A stretch of 64,000 nucleotides of DNA from the NCBI GenBank assembly GCA_019454045.1, contig SKCR01025343.1, positions 98,249-162,248 of the forward strand, read 5' to 3'. Under the pieces are notes generated by a model. It searched no databases. It was not told the DNA's origin and saw only the letters and a program-made list of their open reading frames with translations. The DNA is from Zanthoxylum bungeanum. Taxonomy: Eukaryota > Streptophyta > Magnoliopsida > Sapindales > Rutaceae. This document shows positions 12,469-24,469 of the stretch, piece by piece; the stretch's first letter is position 1; each line of letters starts with the position of its first letter. A program made the position numbers and the translations under genes.

Positions 12469-13128
12469 TTAACTTACAAACCTTGTTTGCAAGTCTAGGT
12501 ACGATAAAACCGTCAGGTGTTGCATATAAACATCCTCCAAAAGGTTTCCGTTAAGGAAAGCGGTTTTAACGTCCATCTGCCATATCTCGTAATCGAAATA
12601 TGCAGCTATTGCAAGCATTATCCGAATGGATTTAATCATGGCAACGGGTGAGAAAGTTTCGTCATAATCAATACCATATTGCTGACGATACCCTTTTGCT
12701 ACAAGCCTGGCTTTGTACGTTTGCACGTTGCCATCCATGTCGGTCTTCTTCTTGAAGATCCATCTGCATCCAATAGGCATAACGCCTTCTGGTGCATCAA
12801 CCAGTGTCCAAACTTGGTTGGCGTACATGGAATCCATCTCGAACTTCATGGCTTCTTGCCATAAAGCGGAATCAATATTTTGTATTGCTTCCTCATACGT
12901 AGTCGGTTCATTATCCTCAATAAGATTAATATCTACATGAGGCGAGATCAGGAACCCATACCTCTCAGGTACCTTCCTGACTCTCTCCGACCTACGCGGT
13001 CCTTGTGTATATGAAGATTGTGGTACAGACTCATCCTGGATGGTCTGTTTATGTTCCGTCGTTGATTCATTGCCAGGAACAGTATCACTACGATTTTCAT
13101 CGAGCTCCACTTTCCTCCCACTTGCCAC
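12469..13128 (-). pseudogene. Copia-1 reverse transcriptase, N-terminal half
   Basis: An open 219-codon stretch begins with a linker containing RRSERVRKVPERYGF, then the RT start: ALWQEAMKFEMDSM, WIFKKKTDMDGN, YKARLVAKGY, DYDETFSPVA and MDVKTAFLNGNL. The aspartate of MDVKTAF is the first RT catalytic carboxylate. It ends at a stop at 12469 inside the GLKQASR region, continued in another frame downstream. Copia pol is normally one ORF, so this is a fragment. Confidence 0.88.
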
Positions 13129-13133
13129 TGCAT

Positions 13134-14058
13134 CTAGGAATTCCTTCTCAAGGAAAAATGCATGTAGAGCAACAAATACTTTGTTCTCTTGTGGTGATAG
13201 AAGTAATATCCTTTGGTTTCCTTAGGATATCCCACGAAAAGGCATTTATCCGATTTGGGTTCTAGTTTGGTACCTTCCAAACGTTTAACATATGCCCAGC
13301 ATCCCCAAATCTTCAGGAAGAGAAACTGGTTTCCTTCCTGTCCATATCTCATATGGAGTCTGTTCAACAGACTTTGACGGAACCTTATTTAATATAAGTA
13401 CTGCACTGTTTAATGCGTATCCCCAGAAGGATATTGGTAGCTCAGTACAACTCATCATCGACCTTACCATGTCTAACAAGGTACGGTTTCTCCGTTCAGA
13501 CACACCGTTTAATTGTGGTGTTCCAGGAGGAGTCCACTGTGAAAGAATACCATATTCTTTCAAGTAATCTTGAAACTCATAACTTAAGTATTCCCCACCA
13601 CGGTCCGACCGTAATGTCTTAATACTCTTTCTGTTTGTTTTCTACTTCGTGTCGAAACTCTTTGAATTTTTCAAAAGTTTCCGACTTGTGTCTCATTAAA
13701 TACACATAACCATAACGAGATGCATCATCCGTAAAGGTTACGAAGTAATGATATCCACCTCTAGCCTGGCTAGACATGGGCCCACATACGTCGCTATGAA
13801 CGGGGCTAACAGTTCTGTGGCACGTTCACCTTTACCACTAAAAGGTGATTTAGGCATTTTGCCTAAAAGACAAGATTCGCAGACATCATATGAATTAAGA
13901 TCAAATCCGTCCAAGTACCCACTCTTCGAAAGTGTGGATATGCGAGTCTTGTTAATGTGTCCTAGACGACAATGCCACATGTAAGCTTCATCTTTTAGAT
14001 TACTCTTTTTGAGCCTTTTGTTTGTTATTTTATGTTTAGGAGATTCATTTATATTCAA
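13134..14058 (-). pseudogene. Copia-1 integrase, three frames
   Basis: The pre-integrase zinc finger is in 14058-13738: WHCRLGHIN supplies the histidines and CESC the cysteines. The catalytic core follows with frameshifts: a SDVCGP-like block near 13790-13810 and a SDRGGEY-like block near 13600-13620. The open stretch 13563-13285 holds PGTPQLNGVSERRNRTL with the catalytic Glu. The C-terminal part is in 13367-13134 (KCLFVGYPKETKGY). All three catalytic regions can be traced but are not in one frame. Confidence 0.85.
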
Positions 14059-14582
14059 AATATAAAGGCCATTATTTGCAACAGCAGTGCAAATTTCTGC
14101 ATCATTTTTATATAAATAACACCAGTGTTTCTAAATACAAAAGTGTACCCATGCTGGGTTAACAAAGATACAGATATGATATTCCTAGTCAAACTAGGTA
14201 TATAATAACAGTTCAAAAGTTTAAGCACATGCCCAGAGGGCAATTCCAAAACAAAAGTCCCTACAGCCAAAACAGCAACTGGAGTTCCGTTTCCGACTCG
14301 TAGATCAATCTCCCCTGAAGCCAGCATCCTGCTATTCTGCAGATCCTGCAAATCAGTACATATATGAGCAGCACAACCAGAATCAAAAATCCAATTTTTA
14401 AAACTAGAAGTAGTCATATTTATCTCAATAACAAACATACCAGAGGCTAGTGCCTTGCCTGCCTTGATATCCTCCTTGTGTCCCTTCCCCATTCGGCAGT
14501 CACGTTTCCAGTGACCCTTCTTGCCGCAGTTGAGGCAGACATCTTGAGACTTGTCCCTTGGCTTCCCAGAAGCTTTTGTCAA
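14055..14582 (-). pseudogene. Copia-1 nucleocapsid zinc knuckle and protease
   Basis: The open 175-codon stretch starts just as gag ends (4 bp overlap). Residues 16-29 form a CX2CX4HX4C zinc knuckle (CLNCGKKGHWKRDC) for RNA packaging. D67-S68-G69 is the aspartic protease active site, followed by CAAHIC. The protease would cut the polyprotein. The split from gag at 14579-14582 is a frame change; I cannot tell whether it is a programmed shift or damage, but the other breaks favour damage. Confidence 0.85.
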
Positions 14583-15250
14583 CTTGCCTTTACCCTTTTC
14601 TTATGTTTCTTCTTCCTCACCCCTCCAGTAGCTTTCGGCCCAGCCCTTGGCCTCTGAGAGGTTGATGCATAGTGCGCCTCGCGCTTGCCCCCTTTTTGGA
14701 GTTCCTTTTCAGACTCCTTCAAGATGGATAATAGCTCTCCAAGAGTGTTATCCGTATCCATCAACTTATAGTTGATTATGATTTGTTTCCAAGTATCAGG
14801 AAGTGACTGTAAGATCAAATCTACGGTCAGCTCAGCCTCCAAGACTATTCCCATATTGGCCAACTCATCAATATCGGCGATCATTTGGGCCCCGTGGGCC
14901 TCAACTGATGCGCCTTCAGTCATTCGGGCGCGGAAGAGTTTCTTCACCAACTCGTACCTCTCCATCCGCTTGTTGGTGCGGTGGAGATCTCTCAGTCTAG
15001 CCAACATGTTATAAGGATCCAAGTCCTTATTCTGGCGACGAAAGTGCTGAGTCATCGAAGCTAACATAATTGCCTGAGCAGTGTCACAATCATCGCTGTG
15101 AGTTTTCCATAACTCCAGCTCAAGTGGGTCAGTGGGCTTAGGCGGGAGTGGTATCTGTATAGTGTACAGCATCCTCTCAGCCCCAAGGACTATCCTTAGG
15201 TTCATTTCCCAATCAGCGAAGTTTGTGCCCTTAAAGACATTGTCACCCAT
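14579..15250 (-). CDS. gag: Copia-1 Gag capsid protein
   Basis: The 223-codon ORF starts MGDNVFKGTNFADWEMNL. It matches the UBN2/Copia Gag fold: a DW pair near residue 13, WKTHSDDCDTAQAIMLASM, then SLPDTWKQIIINYKLMD, typical of the capsid C-terminal half. The tail is basic (KKKHKKR). This is the largest intact reading frame of the element; it forms the particle in which reverse transcription happens. The start is the first ATG after the leader. Family length is similar, so this part may still be translatable. Confidence 0.85.
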   Translation of the reverse strand: MGDNVFKGTNFADWEMNLRIVLGAERMLYTIQIPLPPKPTDPLELELWKTHSDDCDTAQAIMLASMTQHFRRQNKDLDPYNMLARLRDLHRTNKRMERYELVKKLFRARMTEGASVEAHGAQMIADIDELANMGIVLEAELTVDLILQSLPDTWKQIIINYKLMDTDNTLGELLSILKESEKELQKGGKREAHYASTSQRPRAGPKATGGVRKKKHKKRVKAS

Positions 15251-17645
15251 GATGATGTCTCGGACATTTCCTTGCTTGCCATCTCAACTACGATAGTCCA
15301 ACTATCTAGTTAACGATAAAATGGGTACAGTCAAACTGTCACAAAAAATAACAATGTATTAGTCCAACTAATTTTAATAAATAGACGAAATAAAATTGAA
15401 AGACGCGTAAGGCTAAGTAGCTGAATGAAATTGCAAATTCAATACTAGCCTCCCACTATTTTTATCAAGTCTCTAACCCTCTGTTGAGAACTCGGGAAAT
15501 CCTATTTCCTAGTGGGCTAGGATCCCGTTAAATAACACACAATCTTGACTTTGGCCAACAAATTGTATGCTATTTAACTAGGTAGATCTCAAAGATCAAT
15601 TGGATCCAATCCAATTCCTAGATCCGGTTAGGTGGACATCCAAGTCCAAAACATATGTATATTTACTTATGCCAATGTATCTAATACATTTTCCTAACCA
15701 TATCCTCCGAATCATCTAGGCCTTGGCTTTGGCACAACAAACCTAATGATTCCGGTTAAGCGGGACCCATTGACAAGGAAAGTTTCGTAATCAATGTCGT
15801 TGGACAAGAAGTGATCTTGACTTTGGCCAACAAATCACAACTTGGACAAGACACCGATGTGGAACAAAACTCTCATGATTCAAGTACATCCTCAATTGAC
15901 AAAGGTCTTGACTTTGGCCAACAAACCAATGCCAATTTTGGATCTTGAACAAGAATCATTCAATGGAAGGATAATGCTTAATATAAATTGAGGGATTTTT
16001 GCGTAATTGGCAACCAATTTATTATCTTTGTTAGGTCTCATCATCATACACCCTTAAGCATGCTTCTAAAACATCATAAAGTGCGTAAAGTAAATTAATA
16101 GTGATATACGGATGGATATATAAAACAACTTGTTCCTAGAACAAATCACTCCCTTTCCTCTCCCCGTTAGCAATATTCTACTTCTACCCAATTACATAAT
16201 ACAATAAGAGAAACCTCATTTACATTGAGGGGAATTAGGTGAGAAGAGAATACAAAGAGATAAAAGAGATAAGGCTGGACACGCAGGTCCAATTTATAAA
16301 TTCTAAATTTACAATAATTTCTAAAATTACCCTTTCCCTTCTAATATCCATCCGATATACACTATTCATTCATCACATACATATATATTCAATCAAGACA
16401 TGCTATACAACCAATCAAATCCAATTAATTAGTCTTTGTTTAAGTGATCATCCAATGTTCAAACAATGGTTTGATTTTGCGCGAGTCCAACTCGTTTGAG
16501 AATAAGTACATAAGGTACGAATTCATGAATTATATCGAACTACCGTTAAATCCAATTTAAGTCGTATTCAATACTAATTCAATTTATTTAATTCCAAATT
16601 AAATATTTACACCTTTAATGTGCTTTTAAAGACTTAGATTCTAAATCTAATTCTAATTGGGTCTCCAAGCCCAACCAACATCCAATGTTTGTTTAATTAA
16701 AGTCCGATGGGCTTTCAATTGATTTATCAAGGCTTGGGCTTTGGTCAATGTGGGTCAAACCCAATTACCAAGCCCAAATAAGGAATCACCCTTAAGTGCC
16801 ATAAAATCAATTTCAAGCCCATAAGGCCCAATTAAACATAAAAGCCCATTAATTAAATTTTAATATTCCAAATTTTAAAATTCAATTAATTAAAGTGTAA
16901 TAGCATGATTAATTCATTAAACCAAAATATTTCAAAAACACCAATTTAATTTATTAATCATCACTTGTTCAAAAAACACATGTCCAACATTCATTTGAAC
17001 AAAAATCAAGTCCTTTAACATGTCATGTTGTATTCGGCCAAGAGGGATTTTTGCGGTTCGATTTGTTTTTCAATCCAATTGAATCACTAATCTATTACCC
17101 GTTTATTTTTAAGTCATCAAATGAACTTTACACAAAAATTCCAATCAGTGCAAGGACTTCCATTTTCGGTCAAGCAACAATTTTGGGGGAAAAATCATCC
17201 AATGCATTTTTCTCAAAATTGATCATGTATTACATCATATATCATACATATAATCATGCTTAAGTCAACTAATAAACTTGTGCATGAAAAATTCCAAACC
17301 AGTGGAATGACCTACACATTCGGCCAAGCATCAATTTTGGGGGAAAAAAATATCCAATACATTTTTCTCAAAATTGATCATGTAAATCATATTACATACA
17401 TTTAAGCATACTCAAATCATCTAATGAACTTGTGCATGCAAAAAAATCCAAACCAGTGGAAGCACCTCCACATTCGGCCAAGAAACCATTTTGGGGAAAA
17501 ATCATCCAATGCATTTTTCTCAAAATTGATCATGTATTATATCATATAACATACATATAAGCATACTTTAGCATTCAATTTCACAAGAACATGCTTCAAT
17601 CAATTTTCCCCAAATTAACCCTAATGTATTTCATGCTTAAACATG
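15251..17645 (-). mobile_element. Copia-1 leader, non-coding
   Basis: This is a long (2.4 kb) untranslated leader between the primer-binding site and gag. It carries the 19-base motif at 15544-15562, 15816-15834 and 15907-15925 and a diverged copy at 15722-15742. Triplet-loop hairpins lie near gag (15292-15306, 15327-15339, 15358-15372) and at 16546-16560, 16585-16605, 16634-16650 and 16677-16689. About 200-base near-repeats with 'ttcggccaag...attttgggg' recur at 17035-17560. No convincing ORF. Confidence 0.8.
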
Positions 17646-17659
17646 GCTCCATGATACCA
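17646..17659 (-). other. Primer-binding site of Copia-1
   Basis: On the minus strand this reads TGGTATCATGGAGC, the initiator tRNA-Met site TGGTATCAGAGC with two extra bases. It lies one base from the LTR start at 17661. Confidence 0.8.
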
Positions 17660-17660
17660 T

Positions 17661-19626
17661 TGTTGGTTTCTATTAATTAGTCCCAAAGAAAGATTAAGCA
17701 TTGAAACACACAAATATTACATGCAAAACTTGAAGCATGGCGGAATCATACTTACAAAGCTTGTGACGAAATGATGAAGAGAATCCTTGAGTCTTCAAGG
17801 TGGAAGTTTCGGCCAAGAAGAAGATGGAGAGAAGCTTCAAGTCTTCAAGTGTTCCAAGCTCCAAGGTTGTTTCCCTATCACCTCCTTTGATCCCTCAATG
17901 TGCTAGCAAAAATGGAGAAGATGAAAACAATTTTCTGCCCTTTGATGAAGCTCACGGCGTGAGCAAGAAGAAGGAGAGGAAGTGTGAGACTTTTCAATTT
18001 TCTTGTTCTCCTTTTGTTCAAAAACCGTGAGAAGCAAATGAAAAGCAATAATGATGTATCATATACCAAAATGAATTTTTTAGATAAAAACTCTTCAAAA
18101 ACCGTGAAAAGCTTTTTCCTCCTAAAAATTCATTAAATGGCATCATCATCTTACATTGAGAATAGAGACAATGTATCATCCCATAAAGGTGACTAGATAC
18201 ATCCATCAACTAGTCGTGTCAAGTGATGAGATATCGCGATGTGATTTGCGGATCCAACCCGTTTCAAAATACGAATGTGTCCGCAAACACTTTCGAGCTC
18301 GATTTCGCTAATTCCGAATTAATGCATTTCCGTCGCGACGAGAATTAAATAATTACGCCTAGCGAAATTACTATTCAGATCGCTAACGAATTAATTCTAA
18401 ATTAATTCGTTTGCCCGAATTAAAATCCGATTTTAATTCCGCGTCGAAATCTAATTTCGTTTAATATATCGAATATATTATTTTATCGATTAATTCCAAA
18501 TTAATCGATCTCTCTCTCTCTCTCCTAATAAGGCATTTTATCCAAGATAAAGTTTCTCCGTAATTAATCCAAGATTAATAAAGTTCGAATCAAACATCAT
18601 AGGTGAATCTTCAGGAAGCGACCCAAGAGATCTCCGGATATGTTGGCAGTAAATACGGTCGTCGGATAATCCGAACACGTACGTACCTCGTACTACGTTC
18701 TTACCGATTTACAAGACAAGGTTGGCTTCTAGCAAAGCGCCATGCCTACCCAATTCTCCAGAAATATTCTTACTGGAATATTTGATCTTTATCAAGCGTA
18801 GTATACCGTAGTATCGCGTACATCGATCCAGTATCGGACGATCACATGTTAGGCCTGGGGCTGGAAATGTGTCTGCCCCGTACGAAACATATATCGGATA
18901 TCAAACAACTAGTCTCTTTAAATCGGACAATCCTGACCTGGTCATATTGTCCCGACGGTTGCAACCTTTTATAGAGTACTAGTTTTGTATCCTGCCTGAT
19001 CATCATCTCCATATGTATGAAGTGATACTTCCATCTTGACATCACATCCAGTACACTACGATTCTCGATAAACCCAGAAGAGGCGTACACAGAACCGGTT
19101 AAAGCCCCGAACCACCAAAACCAAAGTTTACCGATTGTCGCAAGTACTAGCGATGCAAGTCTCAGGTTAGACCATATACACCTACCCTGATGCGGCCTCC
19201 CATAGACACGCAGACATACTACCAATGGGATTCCGCGGGGTCTGTCCAGAGCGAAGCTGTTTTCCGTACCATCGCAAAACACAACCTCCTATCGCACTTG
19301 CATAAGTATCCAATACTTAAATATATGAGAACTATGTCGTTGTGCCATCACAACTCGCACAAGTGCAATACTAGTCTATTCCGCATATCGATGTCCGATC
19401 TCGATAATACTCCGACTAGGGATATTTAATGATTAAACCTTTTATATTGATACTGTCTCATATCATCTCAATACGGTACTAATCATATGGACTTTTGCCA
19501 TTAATATATCAAAGTAAATAATTTTACAAAACGGCAAAAGGCAATTTCATTATCACATAGTTAATTTTTTACAATAATACAATATCATTTACAAAACAGT
19601 GACGCTATGGGTCATAATGTCTAACA
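17661..19626 (-). repeat. Copia-1 5' LTR
   Basis: Starts TGTTGGTTTC, ends TCTAACA, and aligns with 9369-11324 by eye with only small indels. The hairpin chain is at about 18308-18580 and here includes an 8 bp arm version of the ATATAT hairpin. The following bases ACAAC are the target duplication. Confidence 0.92.
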
Positions 19627-20938
19627 ACAACAATTTCCAAAATTGCCCCACCCGACTAATATCCATCCGATATACATTATTCATTCATCACAACCACGTA
19701 TTCACACAAAAGCATGCTATCAATCAATCTAATCAAATTAATTAATCTGATAATTATGTGATCATCCAATGTTCAAACAACGATTTGATTTTGCTCGAGT
19801 CAAACACGTTTTTGCGAATAAGTACTCAAAGTACGAATTCATGAATTAAATTAAACTACAACATTAAATCTAATTTAATATGCATTTAATACTAATTCAC
19901 TATTCAATTCCAAATTAAATATTACACTTTATTTAATCAACCTTTTCGACTTAAATTCCAAATTAATCGCATCGGGACTCAAAGCCCGATTAACGTCCAA
20001 CGTCAATTCAATTCAAGTCTAATGTGCTTTAATTAATTTCTATAAGGCGTGGGCTTCGGCAACCAAAGCCCAATCAAGGAGTAACCCCATAAGCCCAGAA
20101 ATCAATTTAGGCCCATTAGGCCCAATTAAACTTTAAAGGTTTATAAGTTGCATTTGGGCTTTATGGTTATGGTTTTGGGCCCAATTGGATCCAATCCACA
20201 TGGCCTAAACCCAACTTGATAAAATCAAGCCCAATAACCCAATTACAACTTAATAAGCCCAAATCCAATTTAAAGGCCTAATTCATTAAATTACACAAAT
20301 CCAATTTCGCAATTTAATTACCTAAAGTGTATTACATGATTAATCACCCAAATCAATATTTCCAAAACATGAAATTTGTCCAATTAATCATGTTCATTAT
20401 CATCATCACATGACCAACACATAAATGAAAAAATCAAACCCATCTACATGCTTCTTAGTCTCGGCCAAGGAGGGATTTTGTGTCCGATTTGGTTTCAATC
20501 CAATCGAACCCACAATCGACATTAAATCAACATCCTAAATGATTTCCAACACATCCAATTGTTCAAAATCAAAATTACCAAGACATTAAAAGGGCATATG
20601 GAATTCGGCCAACATATACATTTTGGGGATTTATGTTCAATTCAAAATTCAATCTAATTGACTTCAAATTAACATCATCCTACATGATTCTAACTCATCC
20701 AATGAATCAAAATCAAAAAATTCCAAGAATCCAAAATTATACATACATTCGGCCAACACTCCAAATTTGGGGAAAATTGTTCCAAACACATTTTCTTGAA
20801 ATTGATCAAATCAATCTTCAATTCAACATATATTTAGCATGCTCAAACATCCAATTTCACAAAATCATGCTCAAATACAAAATACCCAATTTTAAGCCCT
20901 ACATTTTTCATGCTTGAACCTATAGCTCTTGATGCCAT
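19627..20938 (-). mobile_element. Copia-2 leader, part after the Copia-1 insertion
   Basis: It resumes the leader broken at 9368 and runs to the Copia-2 5' LTR. It is rich in 'aagccc' and 'ttcggcc' segments shared with the other leaders and has a weak primer-binding site at 20925-20937. No coding sequence; the ORF at 20633-20917 is not shared with the other leaders. Confidence 0.8.
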
Positions 20939-23048
20939 TGTTAGGTTTATATCTAGGTCCCAAGATCAAACAAGCAATGAAATACATGTGTGAATACATC
21001 AAAGGAGGTAGCGGAATACTCACATCGATCGGTTGAGACGATTTGAAGACGAATGAAGCCACTTTGCTCACTGCCAAGGACGCCCACTGCTGGCAGTTCA
21101 CTGCCCTCCATTTCAGAATTTTGAGCTGCGAAATGGAGCTCCAAGCTTCGTCGGACGGATCCCGGCTCATGGGTGAACCTCCCTACCACCTTCGCATGTT
21201 CCGTAAGTGTGCTAGCACTTGAGATTTTGCCACAAAAACTCACTCTTGCTTCCCTCAAAGTCACGCCAAAATTGATTCCAAACCAGTGAGCTTTTCAAGC
21301 TTTGGGCGTGAGAGAGTGGAGAGAAAATGGAGAGAGATGAATGTGTGTAAAATTTGTGTAATTGGTTGGTAAAAACTTTTCCAAAAAGGTTTATATATGT
21401 TTCCATAAAATATACAAAAAGCATTTACCAAATAATAAATCAAATAAATAAAATGGTAAATACTCCCACCAACTTTCACTATTTCAACCACACACATCAA
21501 CTATTCATTTTACTTTAATAAAGTGATGTGTGTCTTTCAATCAATCAATCACATCAATCAATCACATCACTCAAAGTGACATTTGATTTGACGATTGATG
21601 TGATGAATGATTTGACGCTTGATGTGACTTGCGTTGCCGCACTCGCATTCGAAATACGAATGCGCTCGCAATCACACTCGGGCTCGGGTTCACTAATTCT
21701 CAATTAGCGAATTTTCCGTTGCGTCGTAATTAAATGATTACGCCTAGCGAATTCACTATTCACGTCGCTAACGAATTAATTTTAAATTAATTTGTTTGCC
21801 CGAATTAAAATCTAATTTTAATTCCGCGTCGAAATCTAATTTCATTTAATATATCGAATATATTAATTTACCGATTAATTCCAAATTAATCATTCTCTCT
21901 CTTTAGACGATATTTTATCCTAGATAAAATATCTCCGTAATTAATCCTAGATTAATTTTCTCTCTCTTCTATATAATCCCAGATTATTTAAGAGTGCGAG
22001 TCATACGTCATCGGTGGATTATTGGGAAGCGACCCATGAGATCCCCGGATAAGTCGGCAGTAAATACGGTCATCGGAGTATCCGAAATCACGTACGTACC
22101 AAGTACTACGTTCTACCGATTTACGAGACAAGATCGGTTTCTAGCAAAGCACGAAGTCTACCGAATTCTCCGGTCATATTCATCTAATAATATTTAAGAT
22201 CTATATCAAGCGTAGTATACCAAGTATTGTGTATATCGGTCCAGTATCGGATAGTCACGTGCTAGGGCTGGGGCTGGGGCTGGATAAGTGTCTGCCCCGT
22301 CCGAAGCACATGTCGGATGTCTGGTAACTAGTCTCTATAATCGGATATACATGACCTTGTCATAATCCCGATGGCCGGCCAACACTTAAGAGCACTAATA
22401 CCGTATCCTGCGTGACATCATCTCCACTATGACTGGAGTGATACTTCCGTCTTGACATCACACCCAATACTCTACGATTCTCAATATACCCAGCATTGGC
22501 GTACACAGAACCGGTTAGAGTCCTAGACGACCTCAACTAAAGTATATTGATTGTCGTAAGCATTAGCGGTGCAAGTCTCAGGTTAAGACCAAATACACCT
22601 ACCCTGATGTCGGACTCCCATAGACACATAGTCATAATACCAATGGGATTCCGAGGGGTCTATCCAGAGCGAAGCTGTTTCCCGTACCATCGGTGAAACA
22701 CAACCTCCTATCGCACTTGCATAAGTATCCAATACTTATATATATGAGAACTATGCCGTTGTGCCCTCACAACGCGCACAAGTGCAATACTAGCCTATTC
22801 CGCATTATCGATGTCCAGTCTCGATAATACTCCGGCTAGGGATATTTAATGATTAATCCTTCGTGGACTGATACTGTCTCATATCATTCTCAATCCAGGA
22901 ACTAATCATAGGGACCTCTCTTCATTTATATATCTAAGGTGATCTAATCACAAATGATGAGAGTGCAATTTCCTTGTCACATAGTTAATTTGTACAACAA
23001 CACTATGATCTGTACAAATAGTGACGCTATGGGTCATATTATCCAACA
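20939..23048 (-). repeat. Copia-2 5' LTR
   Basis: Starts TGTTAGGTTTA and ends CCAACA, followed by TATAT. It is near-identical to 2796-4900 over long stretches, with an extra 6 bp repeat (GGGGCT) near 22271. The hairpin chain is at about 21690-21985. Confidence 0.92.
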
Positions 23049-23890
23049 TATATCAGGCGTAGTATACGTAGTATTGCGTATTTCGATCCAGTATCAGATG
23101 TCACATGCTAGGCCTGGGGTTGGAATTGTGTCTGCCCCGTACGAAGCACATATCGGATCTCTGGTAACTAGTCTCTATAATCGGATATACATGACCTAGT
23201 CATAATATCCCTATAGCTGCAGCATATAAGAGAACCAGTCCCGTATCCTATGTGACCATCATCTCCACTATGACTTGAGTGATACTTCCGTCTTGACATC
23301 ACACCCAACACACTACGATTCTCAATATACCCAGCAGAGGCGTACATAGAACCTGTTAAAGCCCTGGACGACAAAACCAAAGTATATTGATTGTCACCAA
23401 GTATTAGCGGTGCAAGTCTCAGGTTAAGACCAAATACACCTACCCTGATTTCAGACTTCCATAGACACATAGTCATACTACCAATGGAATTCCGAGGGGG
23501 TCTATATAGAGCGAAGCTGTTTTTCGTACCATCGGTAAAACACAATCTCCTACTACACTTGCATGAGTATCCTATACCCAAATATATGAGAACTATGCCG
23601 TTATGCCCTCACAACGCACACAAGTGTAATAATAGTCTTTTACGCATTATCGATGTCCAATCTCGATAATACTTGGACTAGGGATATTTAATGATTAAAA
23701 CTTCGTGGATTGATACTGTCTCATATCATCTCAATCCAGGTACTAATCATAAGGACCTCCTATCATTTATACATCTTGGTGATCTAATCACAAATGATAA
23801 GAGAGCAATTTCCTTTGTCACATAGTTAATTTGTACAACAACACTGTGATCTGTAGAAATAGTGACGCTATGGGTCATAACTGTCCAACA
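23049..23890 (-). repeat. Copia-3 5' LTR, second part
   Basis: Begins with the right TATAT duplication (23049-23053) and continues the LTR cut at 2795, ending at CCAACA 23890. It parallels the outer halves of the other Copia LTRs, for example the TCGATAATAC and GTGACGCTATGGGTCATAA segments. Confidence 0.85.
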
Positions 23891-24469
23891 CCAACTTGGT
23901 CCAACCAAGCCCATTATGCCCAAATATAACAATTTTAGCCCAATTCCAAATTAAAGCCTAATTAATTAAATTTCAATATTCCAAATATCACAATTTATTT
24001 AATTAAAGTGTATAGTCATAATTAATTAGTTAAATTAATCTTTCCAAAACACCAATTTAATTAATTAATCATGCTTAATCATTATCAATTCATGTCCAAC
24101 ATAATTGAAGCAAAATAAAACTCCAACATGCTTCCAAGGCTCACGGCAATATCGCATTTTTTCATCAATTTTTATTTCAATCCAATTAAATCACAAATCA
24201 ATATATCCATGCATTTTAAACATATCTAATGGTCTAAAAAATCAAAATCACCATGAGTTTCTAAGGTCCATATACTCGGCCAAGATAACCAATTAGGGGA
24301 AAATTAATCTAATCAATTTTTATCCAAATTAATCATGCATAACTCTAAGTTATCATAATCCAAAAATAACCAAACACTCAATTTGACAAAATCATGCTCC
24401 AAGCAAAATTACCCAAATTCAAGTTTATGAACCCTAAATATTTCATGTTTAATTTGGCTATGATACCAT
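23891..24469 (-). mobile_element. Copia-4 leader fragment
   Basis: Leader-type sequence ('ttggtccaaccaagccc', 'ctcggccaag') runs from the Copia-3 insertion point to the Copia-4 LTR. A primer-binding site TGGTATCATAGCC (minus strand) lies at 24456-24468. The rest of Copia-4 must lie beyond the left edge, past Copia-3. Confidence 0.8.

Larger units (their letters stand above)
9369..19626 (-). mobile_element. Copia-1, structurally complete Ty1/Copia element
   Basis: The LTRs at 9369-11324 (1956 bp) and 17661-19626 (1966 bp) begin TGTTGGTTTC and end TCTAACA. Inside are a primer-binding site (17646-17659), a leader, gag, a broken pol in normal Copia order (protease, integrase, RT, RNase H) and a polypurine tract (11325-11335). 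The right flank is ACAAC and the left flank reads ACAC, best explained as the same 5 bp duplication with one base lost. The LTRs differ by scattered small indels, so insertion is relatively recent but not fresh. Long LTRs suggest an Angela/Tork-like lineage, which I cannot confirm by eye. Confidence 0.93.
2796..23048 (-). mobile_element. Copia-2, complete but decayed Ty1/Copia element with a nested Copia-1
   Basis: The element has LTRs at 2796-4900 and 20939-23048 (about 2.1 kb each, clearly alike along their length) and is flanked by TATAT on both sides. It is read on the minus strand. Without the 10.3 kb Copia-1 insertion it would be about 10 kb. Internal DNA runs from a polypurine tract next to 4901 through a ruined pol (4901-7780), a gag remnant and a leader to a degenerate primer-binding site at 20925-20937 (TGGCATCAAGAGC). 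No long ORF survives, so it cannot encode its own machinery now. It is inserted in the 5' LTR of Copia-3. Confidence 0.9.

Noticed and set aside
12679..13622. Plus-strand ORFs over the Copia-1 pol
   Set aside because: Shadows of the minus-strand reverse transcriptase and integrase.
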